15,037 bases of DNA from 66-474 sp035572335. Lineage in GTDB: Bacteria; Pseudomonadota; Gammaproteobacteria; Xanthomonadales; Rhodanobacteraceae. Both the position numbers and the translations under genes were made by a program. The DNA lies in NCBI GenBank assembly GCA_035572335.1, contig DATNAW010000002.1:1-15037 (forward strand). Direction: 5' to 3'. The notes beneath the pieces were generated by a model. That model worked only from the letters and a program-made list of their open reading frames with translations, searched no databases and was not told the origin of the DNA. Positions 1-6,087 of this stretch are shown one piece after another; within the stretch, counting starts at the first letter, position 1; every line of letters begins with the position of its first letter.

Positions 1-912
1 CTCACGGTTGCCTGCGCGATGGTGCTGCTGGGCACGCTGTATCCGCTGGTCGGCGAGGCGCTGGACATCGGGCGCATTTCGGTCGGGCCGCCCTACTTCG
101 GGCCGCTCTTCCTGATCCTGATGACACCGCTGGTGCTGGCGCTGCCGTTCGGTCCGTTGTCGCGCTGGGGCAAGGCCGACCCGGAAGTGTGGCGCAACGC
201 GCTGATCCGCATCGTCGCGCTGGCGGTCGTAGCGGGCATCATCGGCTTCATTGTCGGCGCGCGCGGCTGGTACCAGTTGCTCGGCGTCACCGCCGCCGTG
301 TGGGTGATGGCGGGCGTGGTCCTGTTCGCGATCAAGCGCTGGCGCGAAGCGCCGCGTGGGAAGCGTTATCCATTCGAAATGCTGGGCATGATGCTGGCGC
401 ACTTCGGCATTGGCGTGTTCATCGCCGGCGCGATCCTGACCACCTCGATGAGCGTGGAGCAGGACGTCAGCATGAAGCCGGGCGCCAGCGTCGACGTCGG
501 CGCCTACGATTTCCACTTCAACGGCGTCACCGAAACGCAGGGGCCGAATTATCAGGCGCAGCAAGGCACGGTGGTGATCACGCGCAATGGCAAGCCGGTG
601 GTGACCCTGCATCCGCAGAAGCGCACCTACGTCGGCGGACAGGTGCAGACCGAAGCGGCGATCCAGGCTGGCGTGTTCCGCGACCTGTACGTGTCGCTGG
701 GCGACGCGATCGGCGATGGCGCATGGTCGCTGCGCGTGTACGACAAGCCGTTCGTGCGCTGGATCTGGGGCGGCGGCGTGCTGATGATGCTGGGCGGCTT
801 CGCGGTGATCCTCGACAAGCGCTTCCGCCTGCAGCGCGCGGTGGAACCCGAAACCGTGCGCGCGCAACCCGAACCGGAAGCGCCGCGCAAGCTGGCGGAA
901 GGCGAAGCGTGA
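1..912 (+). CDS. ccmF: Haem lyase subunit CcmF, C-terminal part (5' end cut by window)
   Basis: The frame is open from base 1, so the gene starts upstream; 303 residues remain. CcmF is the inner-membrane core of the System I cytochrome c maturation complex. It takes haem from CcmE and ligates it to the CXXCH motif of apocytochromes in the periplasm. The LGTLYPLV and ISVGPPYF motifs near the start of the visible part are typical of the family. Several hydrophobic segments follow: roughly residues 35-50, 70-90, 100-115 and 133-150, the last preceded by an AHFGIG histidine. A soluble, probably periplasmic stretch (about 155-250) and a final membrane segment (about 255-275) complete the protein. 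The tail after that is short and charged. The stop codon overlaps the GTG start of ccmG by 4 bp, so the two are probably translationally coupled. The identity is strong from motifs plus the ccmGHI neighbours. Confidence 0.95.
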   Translation, partial: LTVACAMVLLGTLYPLVGEALDIGRISVGPPYFGPLFLILMTPLVLALPFGPLSRWGKADPEVWRNALIRIVALAVVAGIIGFIVGARGWYQLLGVTAAVWVMAGVVLFAIKRWREAPRGKRYPFEMLGMMLAHFGIGVFIAGAILTTSMSVEQDVSMKPGASVDVGAYDFHFNGVTETQGPNYQAQQGTVVITRNGKPVVTLHPQKRTYVGGQVQTEAAIQAGVFRDLYVSLGDAIGDGAWSLRVYDKPFVRWIWGGGVLMMLGGFAVILDKRFRLQRAVEPETVRAQPEPEAPRKLAEGEA

Positions 913-1475
913 ACGAGGTTGCGCGCAAACCCATTGCGCGATTCGTGCCGCTGATCGTGTTCGCGGCGCTCATTGCGTTTTTCGTGGTGGGCCTGGTGTG
1001 GAACCAGACCCACGATGCGCGCTTCGTGCCGAGCCCCTTGATCGACAAGCCCGCACCCACGTTCCGCCTGCCGCGCCTGAACGATCCGACGCAGTTCGTC
1101 ACCAAGGCCGACCTGCTGGGCAAGCCGTACCTGCTCAACGTGTTCGCGAGCTGGTGCTTCGCTTGCGGCGACGAACATCCGACGCTGATGGCGTATCGCG
1201 ACAAGTTCGGCATCCCGCTGATCGGCTACGACTACAAGGATGCGCCGCTAGATGCGCGCGCGTGGCTGGACCGCCACGGCGATCCGTACCACGAAGTGAT
1301 CGCCGACCAGTCCGGCGAAACGTCGATCAACTTCGGCGTGTATGGCGCGCCGGAAACCTATTTGATCGATGCGAAAGGCGTGATTCGCTACAAGCACATC
1401 GGCCCGCTGACGCCCGATGTGATCGCGAAGGAACTGGAGCCGAAGATCCGCGCACTCGAAGGGGCGGGCACATGA
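909..1475 (+). CDS. ccmG: Thiol:disulfide interchange protein CcmG/DsbE
   Basis: A membrane-tethered periplasmic thioredoxin-like protein of 188 aa. In System I it reduces the disulfide of apocytochrome c, or of CcmH, before haem ligation. Residues 12-30 form a single hydrophobic N-terminal anchor. The active site is W82-C83-F-A-C86, and the cis-proline opposite it is P148 in GAPETY. The redox pair is Phe-Ala where many CcmG proteins have Pro in the second or third position, which may shift its redox potential (inference). I chose the GTG at 909 because it makes a GTGA overlap with the ccmF stop and gives the usual family length with the anchor at the N terminus. Longer in-frame extensions upstream only read through ccmF in another frame. 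The stop overlaps the ccmH ATG (ATGA). Confidence 0.94.
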   Translation: MNEVARKPIARFVPLIVFAALIAFFVVGLVWNQTHDARFVPSPLIDKPAPTFRLPRLNDPTQFVTKADLLGKPYLLNVFASWCFACGDEHPTLMAYRDKFGIPLIGYDYKDAPLDARAWLDRHGDPYHEVIADQSGETSINFGVYGAPETYLIDAKGVIRYKHIGPLTPDVIAKELEPKIRALEGAGT

Positions 1476-1906
1476 AGCGCCTGCTCGTCATCGCGCTGCT
1501 CGCGTTCGCGCTTGCGCTCAGCGCGGTCGCATTCGCGATCGATCCGCTGCCGTTCAAGGACACCGCGCAGCGCGACCGTTTCCAGCACCTGACACGCGAA
1601 CTGCGCTGCATGGTCTGCCAGGACGAAAGCCTGCTGTCGTCGAACGCCGATTTCGCCAAGCAGTTGCGGCGCCAGATCTTCGACATGATGCAGCAGGGCA
1701 AGAGCGACACGGAAATCAAGGACTGGCTGGTGGCGCGCTATTCCACCTTCATTTTGTACGACCCGCCACTGACGCCCTCGACGATCGCGCTGTGGTTCGG
1801 CACGCCCGCGATCCTGCTTGCCGGCGGCATCGTGGTGGTCGTGCTGCTGCGCCGGCGCACGCGTCCGGCCGGCATGGTCGCTGACGAGCCCGGAGACGAT
1901 TGGTGA
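1472..1906 (+). CDS. ccmH: Cytochrome c maturation protein CcmH (CcmH/CycL/Ccl2 type)
   Basis: A 144-aa thiol oxidoreductase that handles apocytochrome c cysteines together with CcmG. A cleavable or anchoring hydrophobic N terminus (about residues 4-22) leads into a periplasmic helical domain. That domain carries the hallmark LRCMVCQ motif, with redox cysteines C46 and C49. The conserved LVARYSTFILYDPP segment follows, then a second membrane helix near residues 110-130 and a short charged cytoplasmic tail. This is the short form: the TPR module fused to CcmH in E. coli is encoded by the separate next gene (ccmI), as in many proteobacteria. The ATG overlaps the ccmG stop by 4 bp, and its own stop overlaps the ccmI start by 4 bp. 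Confidence 0.95.
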   Translation: MKRLLVIALLAFALALSAVAFAIDPLPFKDTAQRDRFQHLTRELRCMVCQDESLLSSNADFAKQLRRQIFDMMQQGKSDTEIKDWLVARYSTFILYDPPLTPSTIALWFGTPAILLAGGIVVVVLLRRRTRPAGMVADEPGDDW

Positions 1907-2976
1907 CCACGCGTTTTCTCGTCATCGCCGCCCTCATGGTGGTGGCCGCGCTGGCCTGCGTGCTGGTGCCGCTGCTGCGCAGCGCGCGTCGCGAAGGCCG
2001 CCCGCGCGCGCCGTTCGTGCTGGCGCTCATCCTCGCGCTGGTGACACCGCCCGTGGTGCTGGGCGCGTACCTGATGGTCGGCACGCCGCAGGCGTTGCAA
2101 TCCGCATCCGCCGTCGACGATCACGCGACGCTGGTCGAAGCCACGCAACAGTTGCAGGCAAGCCTGCAGCGCAAGCCCGGCAACGCCGAAGGCTGGGCCT
2201 TGCTGGCGCAAGCGTATTCCGCACTCAACCAGCCGCAGCAGGCGCTGGACGCGTTGAACCACCTGCTGAAGTTGAAGCCCGACGACCCGGACGCGATGGT
2301 GGCGTGGGTGGAAGCAACGGCGGAAACCAGCCCCACCCACCGGATCGACGACGCTTCGCGCGCGAAATTGCAGCGCGCGTTGCAGATCGAACCCACCCAC
2401 CAGCGGGCGTTGTGGCTGCTCGGCATCAGTGATTTCCAGCGCAACGATTACGTCGACGCCACCAAGCAATGGAAAACCCTGCTGCCGCTGCTGCAGCCCG
2501 GTTCCAGGGTCGCCACTGCCGTACAGCAGGAATTGGCCGCCGCAGAGGCGCACATGGGCGGCGGCACGCAGGACGCGACGCAGACCGCGGCCGATCCTGC
2601 ATCGACTCCTTCGTCCGCCACAGCCCGTGCCGACGTTGCACTGACCGTGACGGTCAAGCTCGATCCGAAACTTTCGGGCAAGGTGAAATCCGGCGACACG
2701 CTGTTCGTGTTCGCGCGCGCCGTGGACGGCCCACCGATGCCGCTGGCGGTGGCGCGCCTCAAGGCATCCGACTTGCCCGCAAAAGTCACGCTGACGGACG
2801 CGATGGCCATGACGCCTGCAATGACGCTGTCGAAATTCCCGAAGGTGACCGTCGCAGCGCGCATCAGCAAGAACGGCAATGCGATGCCGCAAGCCGGCGA
2901 CCTGGAATCTGCGTCGGTGGAAGTCGCCACGGACTCGCACGCGCCGGTCGCGCTCACGATCGACAAGGTGGATTGA
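1903..2976 (+). CDS. ccmI: CcmI-type apocytochrome c chaperone (TPR protein)
   Basis: A 357-aa membrane protein that presents apocytochrome c to the CcmF/H haem lyase. Two N-terminal membrane segments (about residues 4-24 and 38-60) flank a short basic loop. TPR-like helices follow at about 75-190, with motifs such as GWALLAQAYSALNQPQQALD. After an Ala/Thr/Pro-rich linker, the last ~110 residues form a beta-rich domain like the CcmI periplasmic C-terminal domain. A TTG at 1900 is also possible. I prefer GTG 1903 because it forms a GTGA overlap with ccmH and has GGAG 7 bp upstream. The basic loop between the membrane segments is short compared with long-form CcmI proteins. The gene closes the ccm operon as seen here; no clear terminator hairpin follows. 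Confidence 0.9.
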   Translation: MTTRFLVIAALMVVAALACVLVPLLRSARREGRPRAPFVLALILALVTPPVVLGAYLMVGTPQALQSASAVDDHATLVEATQQLQASLQRKPGNAEGWALLAQAYSALNQPQQALDALNHLLKLKPDDPDAMVAWVEATAETSPTHRIDDASRAKLQRALQIEPTHQRALWLLGISDFQRNDYVDATKQWKTLLPLLQPGSRVATAVQQELAAAEAHMGGGTQDATQTAADPASTPSSATARADVALTVTVKLDPKLSGKVKSGDTLFVFARAVDGPPMPLAVARLKASDLPAKVTLTDAMAMTPAMTLSKFPKVTVAARISKNGNAMPQAGDLESASVEVATDSHAPVALTIDKVD

Positions 2977-3008
2977 CGCTCCTGCTGTGCTGATGCGCCC
3001 CGGTGTCC

Positions 3009-3037
3009 TTGGCGATGCCGACCGCACTCGCTACCCT
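3009..3037 (+). promoter_or_regulatory. Sigma-70-like promoter candidate for metX
   Basis: TTGGCG (3009-3014) and TACCCT (3032-3037) are separated by 17 bp. Transcription would start near 3044, giving a leader of about 23 nt before the ATG at 3067. This argues against the in-frame TTG at 3037, which lies inside the -10 box. The same TTGGCG/17 bp/TACC-T arrangement precedes the tRNA-Ala. No transcript data are available. Confidence 0.45.
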
Positions 3038-3066
3038 TGCGAACTCCGCCTGCCCGAAGCCCCGCA

Positions 3067-4182
3067 ATGGCCGACGCCCGCCAATACTTCGCCCTGCCCT
3101 CGCCGTTTCCGATGAAACGCGGCGGCGAGCTGCGCGGTGCGCGGCTCGCCTACGAAACCTGGGGCACGTTGAATGCAGCCCGCGACAACGCGGTGCTGAT
3201 CCTCACCGGGCTGTCGCCAAGCGCACACGCGGCCAGCAATGCGGCGGACGATTCGGCCGGCTGGTGGGAAGACATCGTCGGGCCCGGCAAGGCCATCGAC
3301 ACGGATCGCTGGTTCGTGATCTGCGCGAACACGCTGGGCAGTTGCAAGGGCTCCAGCGGACCCGCGTCGATCGATCCCGCCACCGGCGACGTTTACCGCC
3401 TCGATTTCCCCGAGCTCTCCCTCGAAGACGCGGGCAATGCGGGCTACGAACTCGTGCGCGGGCTTGGCATCGAGCGTCTCGCCGCACTGGTCGGCTGCTC
3501 GATGGGCGGCATGGCCGCGCTTGGCTGCCTTGCGCATCATCCCGGTTTCGCGCGCGCACACGTGAGCGTGTGCACCGCGCCGCGCGCGCAGCCGTTCGCG
3601 ATCGCGATCCGCTCGCTGCAGCGCGAGGCGATCCGGCTCGATCCGAAGTGGAACGACGGCCAATACGACGACGAGCATTACCCGGAGACGGGCATGAACA
3701 TCGCGCGCAAGCTGGGCGTGATCACCTACCGCTCGGCACTGGAATGGCGCGGGCGTTTCGGACGCATCCGCCTGGAAGCCGACCAGCGCGAGGAGGAACC
3801 GTTCGGCGCGGAGTTCCAGATCGAGTCCTACCTCAACGCGCACGCGCGCCGCTTCACGCGTTCGTTCGATCCGAATTGCTACCTGTATCTGTCGCGTGCC
3901 TCCGACTGGTTCGACCTGGCCGAATACGGCGGCACCTCCGATCCCGTCACCTCGGTGCGCAATGCGCTGGCGAAAATGAAACTGGAACGCGCGCTGGTGA
4001 TCGGCGTCGAAACCGACATCCTGTTCCCGCTGGAGCAGCAGCAACAACTCGCCGAAGACCTGCGCGCCACCGGTACCGACACCACCTTCGTCGGCCTGGA
4101 TTCCCCTCAGGGCCACGACGCCTTTCTGGTCGATACCGGCCGCTTCGGCGCCGCGATCGGCGCTTTCATGGCGGCGCTCTGA
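3067..4182 (+). CDS. metX: MetX-family acyltransferase, probably serine O-succinyltransferase
   Basis: A 371-aa cytoplasmic alpha/beta hydrolase of the MetX family, which transfers an acyl group from acyl-CoA to the hydroxyl of homoserine or serine. The nucleophile elbow is GCSMGGM with S145; the other likely triad residues are D317 (GVETDILFP) and H350 (SPQGHDAF). The oxyanion region reads TGLSPSAHA, and NTLGSCKGSSGPAS follows near residues 88-101. These segments, and the overall wording of the protein, match the xanthomonad branch, which has been assigned as L-serine O-succinyltransferase (cysteine synthesis) rather than homoserine O-acetyltransferase (methionine synthesis). That substrate assignment comes from remembered family features and is inference. 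ATG 3067 fits family length and the promoter; no good Shine-Dalgarno is visible. The next gene is a cysteine dioxygenase homologue, which fits a cysteine-centred locus. Confidence 0.85.
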   Translation: MADARQYFALPSPFPMKRGGELRGARLAYETWGTLNAARDNAVLILTGLSPSAHAASNAADDSAGWWEDIVGPGKAIDTDRWFVICANTLGSCKGSSGPASIDPATGDVYRLDFPELSLEDAGNAGYELVRGLGIERLAALVGCSMGGMAALGCLAHHPGFARAHVSVCTAPRAQPFAIAIRSLQREAIRLDPKWNDGQYDDEHYPETGMNIARKLGVITYRSALEWRGRFGRIRLEADQREEEPFGAEFQIESYLNAHARRFTRSFDPNCYLYLSRASDWFDLAEYGGTSDPVTSVRNALAKMKLERALVIGVETDILFPLEQQQQLAEDLRATGTDTTFVGLDSPQGHDAFLVDTGRFGAAIGAFMAAL

Positions 4183-4186
4183 TCCC

Positions 4187-4206
4187 GCAAGCGCCCCGCC
4201 GCTTGC
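4187..4206 (+). terminator. Perfect 7-bp hairpin just after metX
   Basis: GCAAGCG (4187-4193), a 6-nt loop and CGCTTGC (4200-4206) form a perfect stem starting 5 bp after the metX stop. No U-tract follows, so it is not a textbook intrinsic terminator. Its right arm overlaps the -35 box of the next promoter candidate, so it could instead be a regulatory palindrome. Confidence 0.4.
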
Positions 4207-4231
4207 CTCCCATATGTGGCGCCGTTATATG
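4203..4231 (+). promoter_or_regulatory. Promoter candidate, possibly giving a leaderless mRNA
   Basis: TTGCCT (4203-4208) and TATATG (4226-4231) are 17 bp apart. A start 7-9 nt downstream of the -10 box falls on or beside the ATG at 4240. No Shine-Dalgarno precedes that ATG, so the transcript may be leaderless. Confidence 0.4.
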
Positions 4232-4239
4232 CTTATGCC

Positions 4240-4809
4240 ATGGGCATGGAATTTCCCGGACGCGACAAACTGATCCGCGCTTTCGACGCCGCCGTCGAAG
4301 CAGGCGACACCGTCAGCACGATGCGCGCGCTGCGCTCGGCGCTGTGCGATGCAATCCACTCGGGCGACGTCCGCCTGCCGGATTGCGTGTTCCAGGGCTG
4401 CGCCGAGCACTACGCGCGGCGCGAGCTTTATCGCAGTCCGGAACACCGCTATTGCGTGGTTGCGATGACGTGGAGCCCCGGCCAGGGCACGCCCATCCAC
4501 GACCACGCCGGCATGTGGTGCGTGGAAGCCGTGTGGCAGGGTGCGCTGGAAGTCGTGCAATACGAGTTGCGCGAGCACGACGACAGGCGCTACCACTTCG
4601 TCCCGGCCGGCGCGATCCAGGCCGGCGCGGGTTCGGCCGGCAGCCTGATCCCGCCGCACGAACACCACACGATCTGCAACGCCAGCGGCACCGATCTTGC
4701 GATCAGCGTGCATGTCTACCAGGACGAGATGACCCACTGCAGCGTGTTCGAACCCGCCGGCGGCGACTGGTATCTCCGCAACGAGCGCAGCCTTTCGCTG
4801 GATCATTGA
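4240..4809 (+). CDS. Cysteine dioxygenase-family thiol dioxygenase (cupin)
   Basis: A 189-aa cupin that resembles cysteine dioxygenase, the non-haem iron enzyme that oxidises cysteine to cysteine sulfinate. Aligned by eye to mammalian enzyme motifs, the iron ligands would be H87 and H89 (PIHDH) plus H143 (HHTICN). The Ser-His-Tyr set is S156-H158-Y160. R60 in YARR sits where the substrate-carboxylate arginine lies, favouring cysteine over the 3-mercaptopropionate (Gln-type) branch. C94, seven residues after the first His, matches the cysteine that crosslinks to tyrosine in animal enzymes; many bacterial relatives have Gly there. Start choice: ATG 4240 or 4246 is likely; an in-frame GTG at 4216 lies inside the promoter candidate. 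The gene lies 58 bp after the MetX homologue. The family is fairly sure, the exact thiol substrate less so. Confidence 0.8.
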   Translation: MGMEFPGRDKLIRAFDAAVEAGDTVSTMRALRSALCDAIHSGDVRLPDCVFQGCAEHYARRELYRSPEHRYCVVAMTWSPGQGTPIHDHAGMWCVEAVWQGALEVVQYELREHDDRRYHFVPAGAIQAGAGSAGSLIPPHEHHTICNASGTDLAISVHVYQDEMTHCSVFEPAGGDWYLRNERSLSLDH

Positions 4810-4836
4810 CCGACCGGCACGCCGGCCTGACTCGCC

Positions 4837-5202
4837 TTACTGTTGCTGCTGCGTGGCCGGCCGCTGCGAGCACGCCACGTATTCGGCCTCGGAAAGCTTG
4901 CCGTCGCGGTTGGTATCGCAGCCGGCGAAGCGTTGCCCGCTGTCGCCATTGCGCATGAACTCGGTCCGGTCGAGGAAACCGTCGTGGTTGGTGTCCATGT
5001 TCTGGAACGCCATCCGCGCTTCGCGCGGCGACATGTGCATGCCGAGGCCGCCGCCGGAATTGCCTAGCTGACCCGCCGGCTTGGTTGCCGACGAAGTCGC
5101 AGGCTGCGTCGGGGGATTGGCGGTCGGCGTGTTCTGGGCCTGGGCGGCCATGGCAAAACCGATCGCCGCGATCCCGGTGAAAACCACTGGAATGGATCGC
5201 AT
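4837..5202 (-). CDS. Secreted EF-hand calcium-binding protein
   Basis: 121 aa. A signal peptide (about residues 1-22, ending AAQAQ) indicates export to the periplasm or beyond. A Thr/Pro/Ala-rich linker leads to two complete EF-hand loops. Loop 1 is D70-x-N72-x-D74-G-F-x-D78-x-x-E81; loop 2 is D96-x-N98-x-D100-G-K-x-S104-x-x-E107. All canonical calcium ligands are present. C95 and C111 flank loop 2 and could form a disulfide. The tail ends in four glutamines. The start is well supported: AAGGAGAG ends 5 bp upstream of the ATG (GGAG to ATG 7 bp). On the minus strand a TTGACG at 5287-5292 could be a -35 box, but no good -10 follows. The gene converges on the dioxygenase gene with only 27 bp between stops. 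The specific role is unknown; such proteins act as calcium buffers or sensors. Confidence 0.85.
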   Translation of the reverse strand: MRSIPVVFTGIAAIGFAMAAQAQNTPTANPPTQPATSSATKPAGQLGNSGGGLGMHMSPREARMAFQNMDTNHDGFLDRTEFMRNGDSGQRFAGCDTNRDGKLSEAEYVACSQRPATQQQQ

Positions 5203-5232
5203 GGGGACTCTCCTTGTCGATGTTGGTGCGCC

Positions 5233-5248
5233 GCGATGTCCTCATCGC
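5233..5248. other. Inverted repeat in the EF-hand gene leader
   Basis: GCGATG (5233-5238), a 4-bp spacer and CATCGC (5243-5248) form a perfect 6-bp inverted repeat, 30 bp upstream of the EF-hand start on the minus strand. It could be an operator or an mRNA hairpin. In GC-rich DNA a repeat this short may be chance. Confidence 0.3.
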
Positions 5249-5363
5249 ACCGCCCGTCCATCATGGGAAAAGGGGCGTAAATGCACCGTCAACTCCAGGC
5301 GAAATTCCTTGCAGGGTTGTCGCCGATTCATGCGGCCGACGGCGCGCAGAACCGACGCGGCGC

Positions 5364-5392
5364 TTGGCAATCGTGCAGCGCTCCCGCATACT
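5364..5392 (+). promoter_or_regulatory. Promoter of tRNA-Leu
   Basis: TTGGCA (5364-5369) and CATACT (5387-5392) are separated by 17 bp and end 12 bp before the mature tRNA. The bases after the -10 box are GC-rich (TGCGGCC), as is usual for stable-RNA promoters under stringent control. Confidence 0.6.
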
Positions 5393-5404
5393 GTGCGGCC
5401 CGTC

Positions 5405-5491
5405 GCCGAAGTGGCGGAATCGGTAGACGCAGCGGACTCAAAATCCGCCGCCCTTAAAAGCGTGTGGGTTCGAGTCCCACCTTCGGCACCA
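5405..5491 (+). tRNA. tRNA-Leu (anticodon CAA)
   Basis: An 87-nt class II tRNA with a long variable arm. The acceptor stem GCCGAAG/CTTCGGC pairs over 7 bp and is followed by A and an encoded CCA (5489-5491). The anticodon stem GCGGA/TCCGC encloses the 7-nt loop CTCAAAA, so the anticodon is CAA and it reads UUG codons. The T arm contains GGTTCGAGTCC. A promoter candidate lies just upstream, and a toxin-antitoxin locus begins 70 bp downstream. Confidence 0.97.
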
Positions 5492-5513
5492 AAACTTGCA
5501 GCGATTTGTCGGA

Positions 5514-5548
5514 GCCCCAAAATGGGGCATGTCACCCCCTTCTGGGTG
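5514..5548 (+). terminator. Two tandem hairpins after tRNA-Leu
   Basis: GCCCC (5514-5518), loop AAAAT and GGGGC (5524-5528) form one perfect stem. CACCC (5533-5537), a 6-nt loop and GGGTG (5544-5548) form a second. They sit between the tRNA and the antitoxin start and may end the tRNA transcript. There is no long U-tract. They could also act as operators for the toxin-antitoxin genes. Confidence 0.4.
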
Positions 5549-5561
5549 CCGCCGAGGTTTT

Positions 5562-5776
5562 ATGCCAACCCCGCTCTCGATCGAAAGCATGTCCGTGGCC
5601 GAAAAGCTTCGCGCAATGGAACTGCTGTGGATGACTTGAGCAAACGCGCCGAGATGGATTCGCCCGCTTGGCACGGCGACGAGTTGGTCCGACGCGAGCA
5701 GGCGCTGTTTGCTGGCCACGAGTCCGTCGAGGATTGGGAAGCCGCCAAGCGCCGCATCCGCGACATCCTGGCGTGA
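5562..5776 (+). pseudogene. Addiction-module antitoxin with a one-base frameshift
   Basis: The antitoxin of a type II toxin-antitoxin pair, resembling the short putative addiction module component family (about 70 aa). The ATG at 5562 has GAGG 4 bp upstream and reads well to W23 (codon 5628-5630). The frame then hits TGA at 5637-5639. Shifting back one base at about 5630 restores the family sequence (DDLSKRAEMDSPAWHGDE...AAKRRIRDILA) to the TGA at 5774-5776, 71 aa in all. The simplest cause is loss of one G from a GGG run. No slippery heptamer typical of programmed frameshifting is visible. TTG 5636 (overlapping the stop) and ATG 5654 are in-frame restarts that would give the C-terminal part, which in such antitoxins usually binds the toxin. 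It overlaps the toxin start by 4 bp (GTGA). Confidence 0.75.
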
Positions 5777-6066
5777 AAATCCGCATCCTGTCGGCGGCGG
5801 CTCGCGATCTCATTGAAGGTTATCGCTTTTACGAAAAGCAGGTTCCCGGGGTTGGCGCATACTTTCCCGATACCTTGTATGCCGACATCGATCCACTGGG
5901 GGTGAATGCCGGCATCCATCCGCTGTACTTCGGCCGCTATCACCGCCTTTTGTCCAATCGTTTTCCTTTTGCGATTTACGACCGCGTCGAAGAACAGACC
6001 GCCACGGTGTACGCGGTGCTCGGTTGCCGGCGCAGCCCCGCCTGGACTCGCACTCGCGTTGGTTGA
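5773..6066 (+). CDS. RelE/ParE-family toxin
   Basis: 97 aa, complete, with a GTG start overlapping the antitoxin stop (GTGA), the usual coupling for these operons. The sequence follows the bacterial ParE/RelE-like pattern. It has an N-terminal KIRILSAAARDLIEGYRFYEKQ strand-helix part, a middle GIHPLYFGRYHRLLSNRFPF segment, and an ending CRRSPAW. Members of this superfamily either block DNA gyrase (ParE) or cleave mRNA on the ribosome (RelE). The sequence alone does not decide between them. The toxin frame is intact although its antitoxin partner upstream is frameshifted, so either a shortened antitoxin still works, or the toxin is silent, weak or tolerated. The next gene begins 21 bp later and is probably cotranscribed. 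Confidence 0.85.
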   Translation: MKIRILSAAARDLIEGYRFYEKQVPGVGAYFPDTLYADIDPLGVNAGIHPLYFGRYHRLLSNRFPFAIYDRVEEQTATVYAVLGCRRSPAWTRTRVG

Positions 6067-6087
6067 TCCACAGTCGGCGCGCGCAGC

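Noticed and set aside
1738..3027. A 429-codon open frame on - opposite ccmI
   Set aside because: The product is Arg/Gln/His-rich with no recognisable domain, and the plus strand holds the conserved ccm operon.
4814..4825. CCGGC-AC-GCCGG between the convergent dioxygenase and EF-hand genes as a bidirectional terminator
   Set aside because: The stem is very short, the loop is too tight and no T-run is present on either strand.
3003..4958. A 651-codon open frame on + covering the MetX and dioxygenase genes in another frame
   Set aside because: Its product is Arg/Pro/Ala-rich without domains, while the overlapping frames carry clear enzyme motifs. Long empty frames are common in GC-rich DNA.
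5628..5640. Programmed -1 frameshifting in the antitoxin
   Set aside because: No slippery heptamer of the X XXY YYZ type and no obvious downstream pseudoknot are visible. A plain one-base loss from GGG explains it better.
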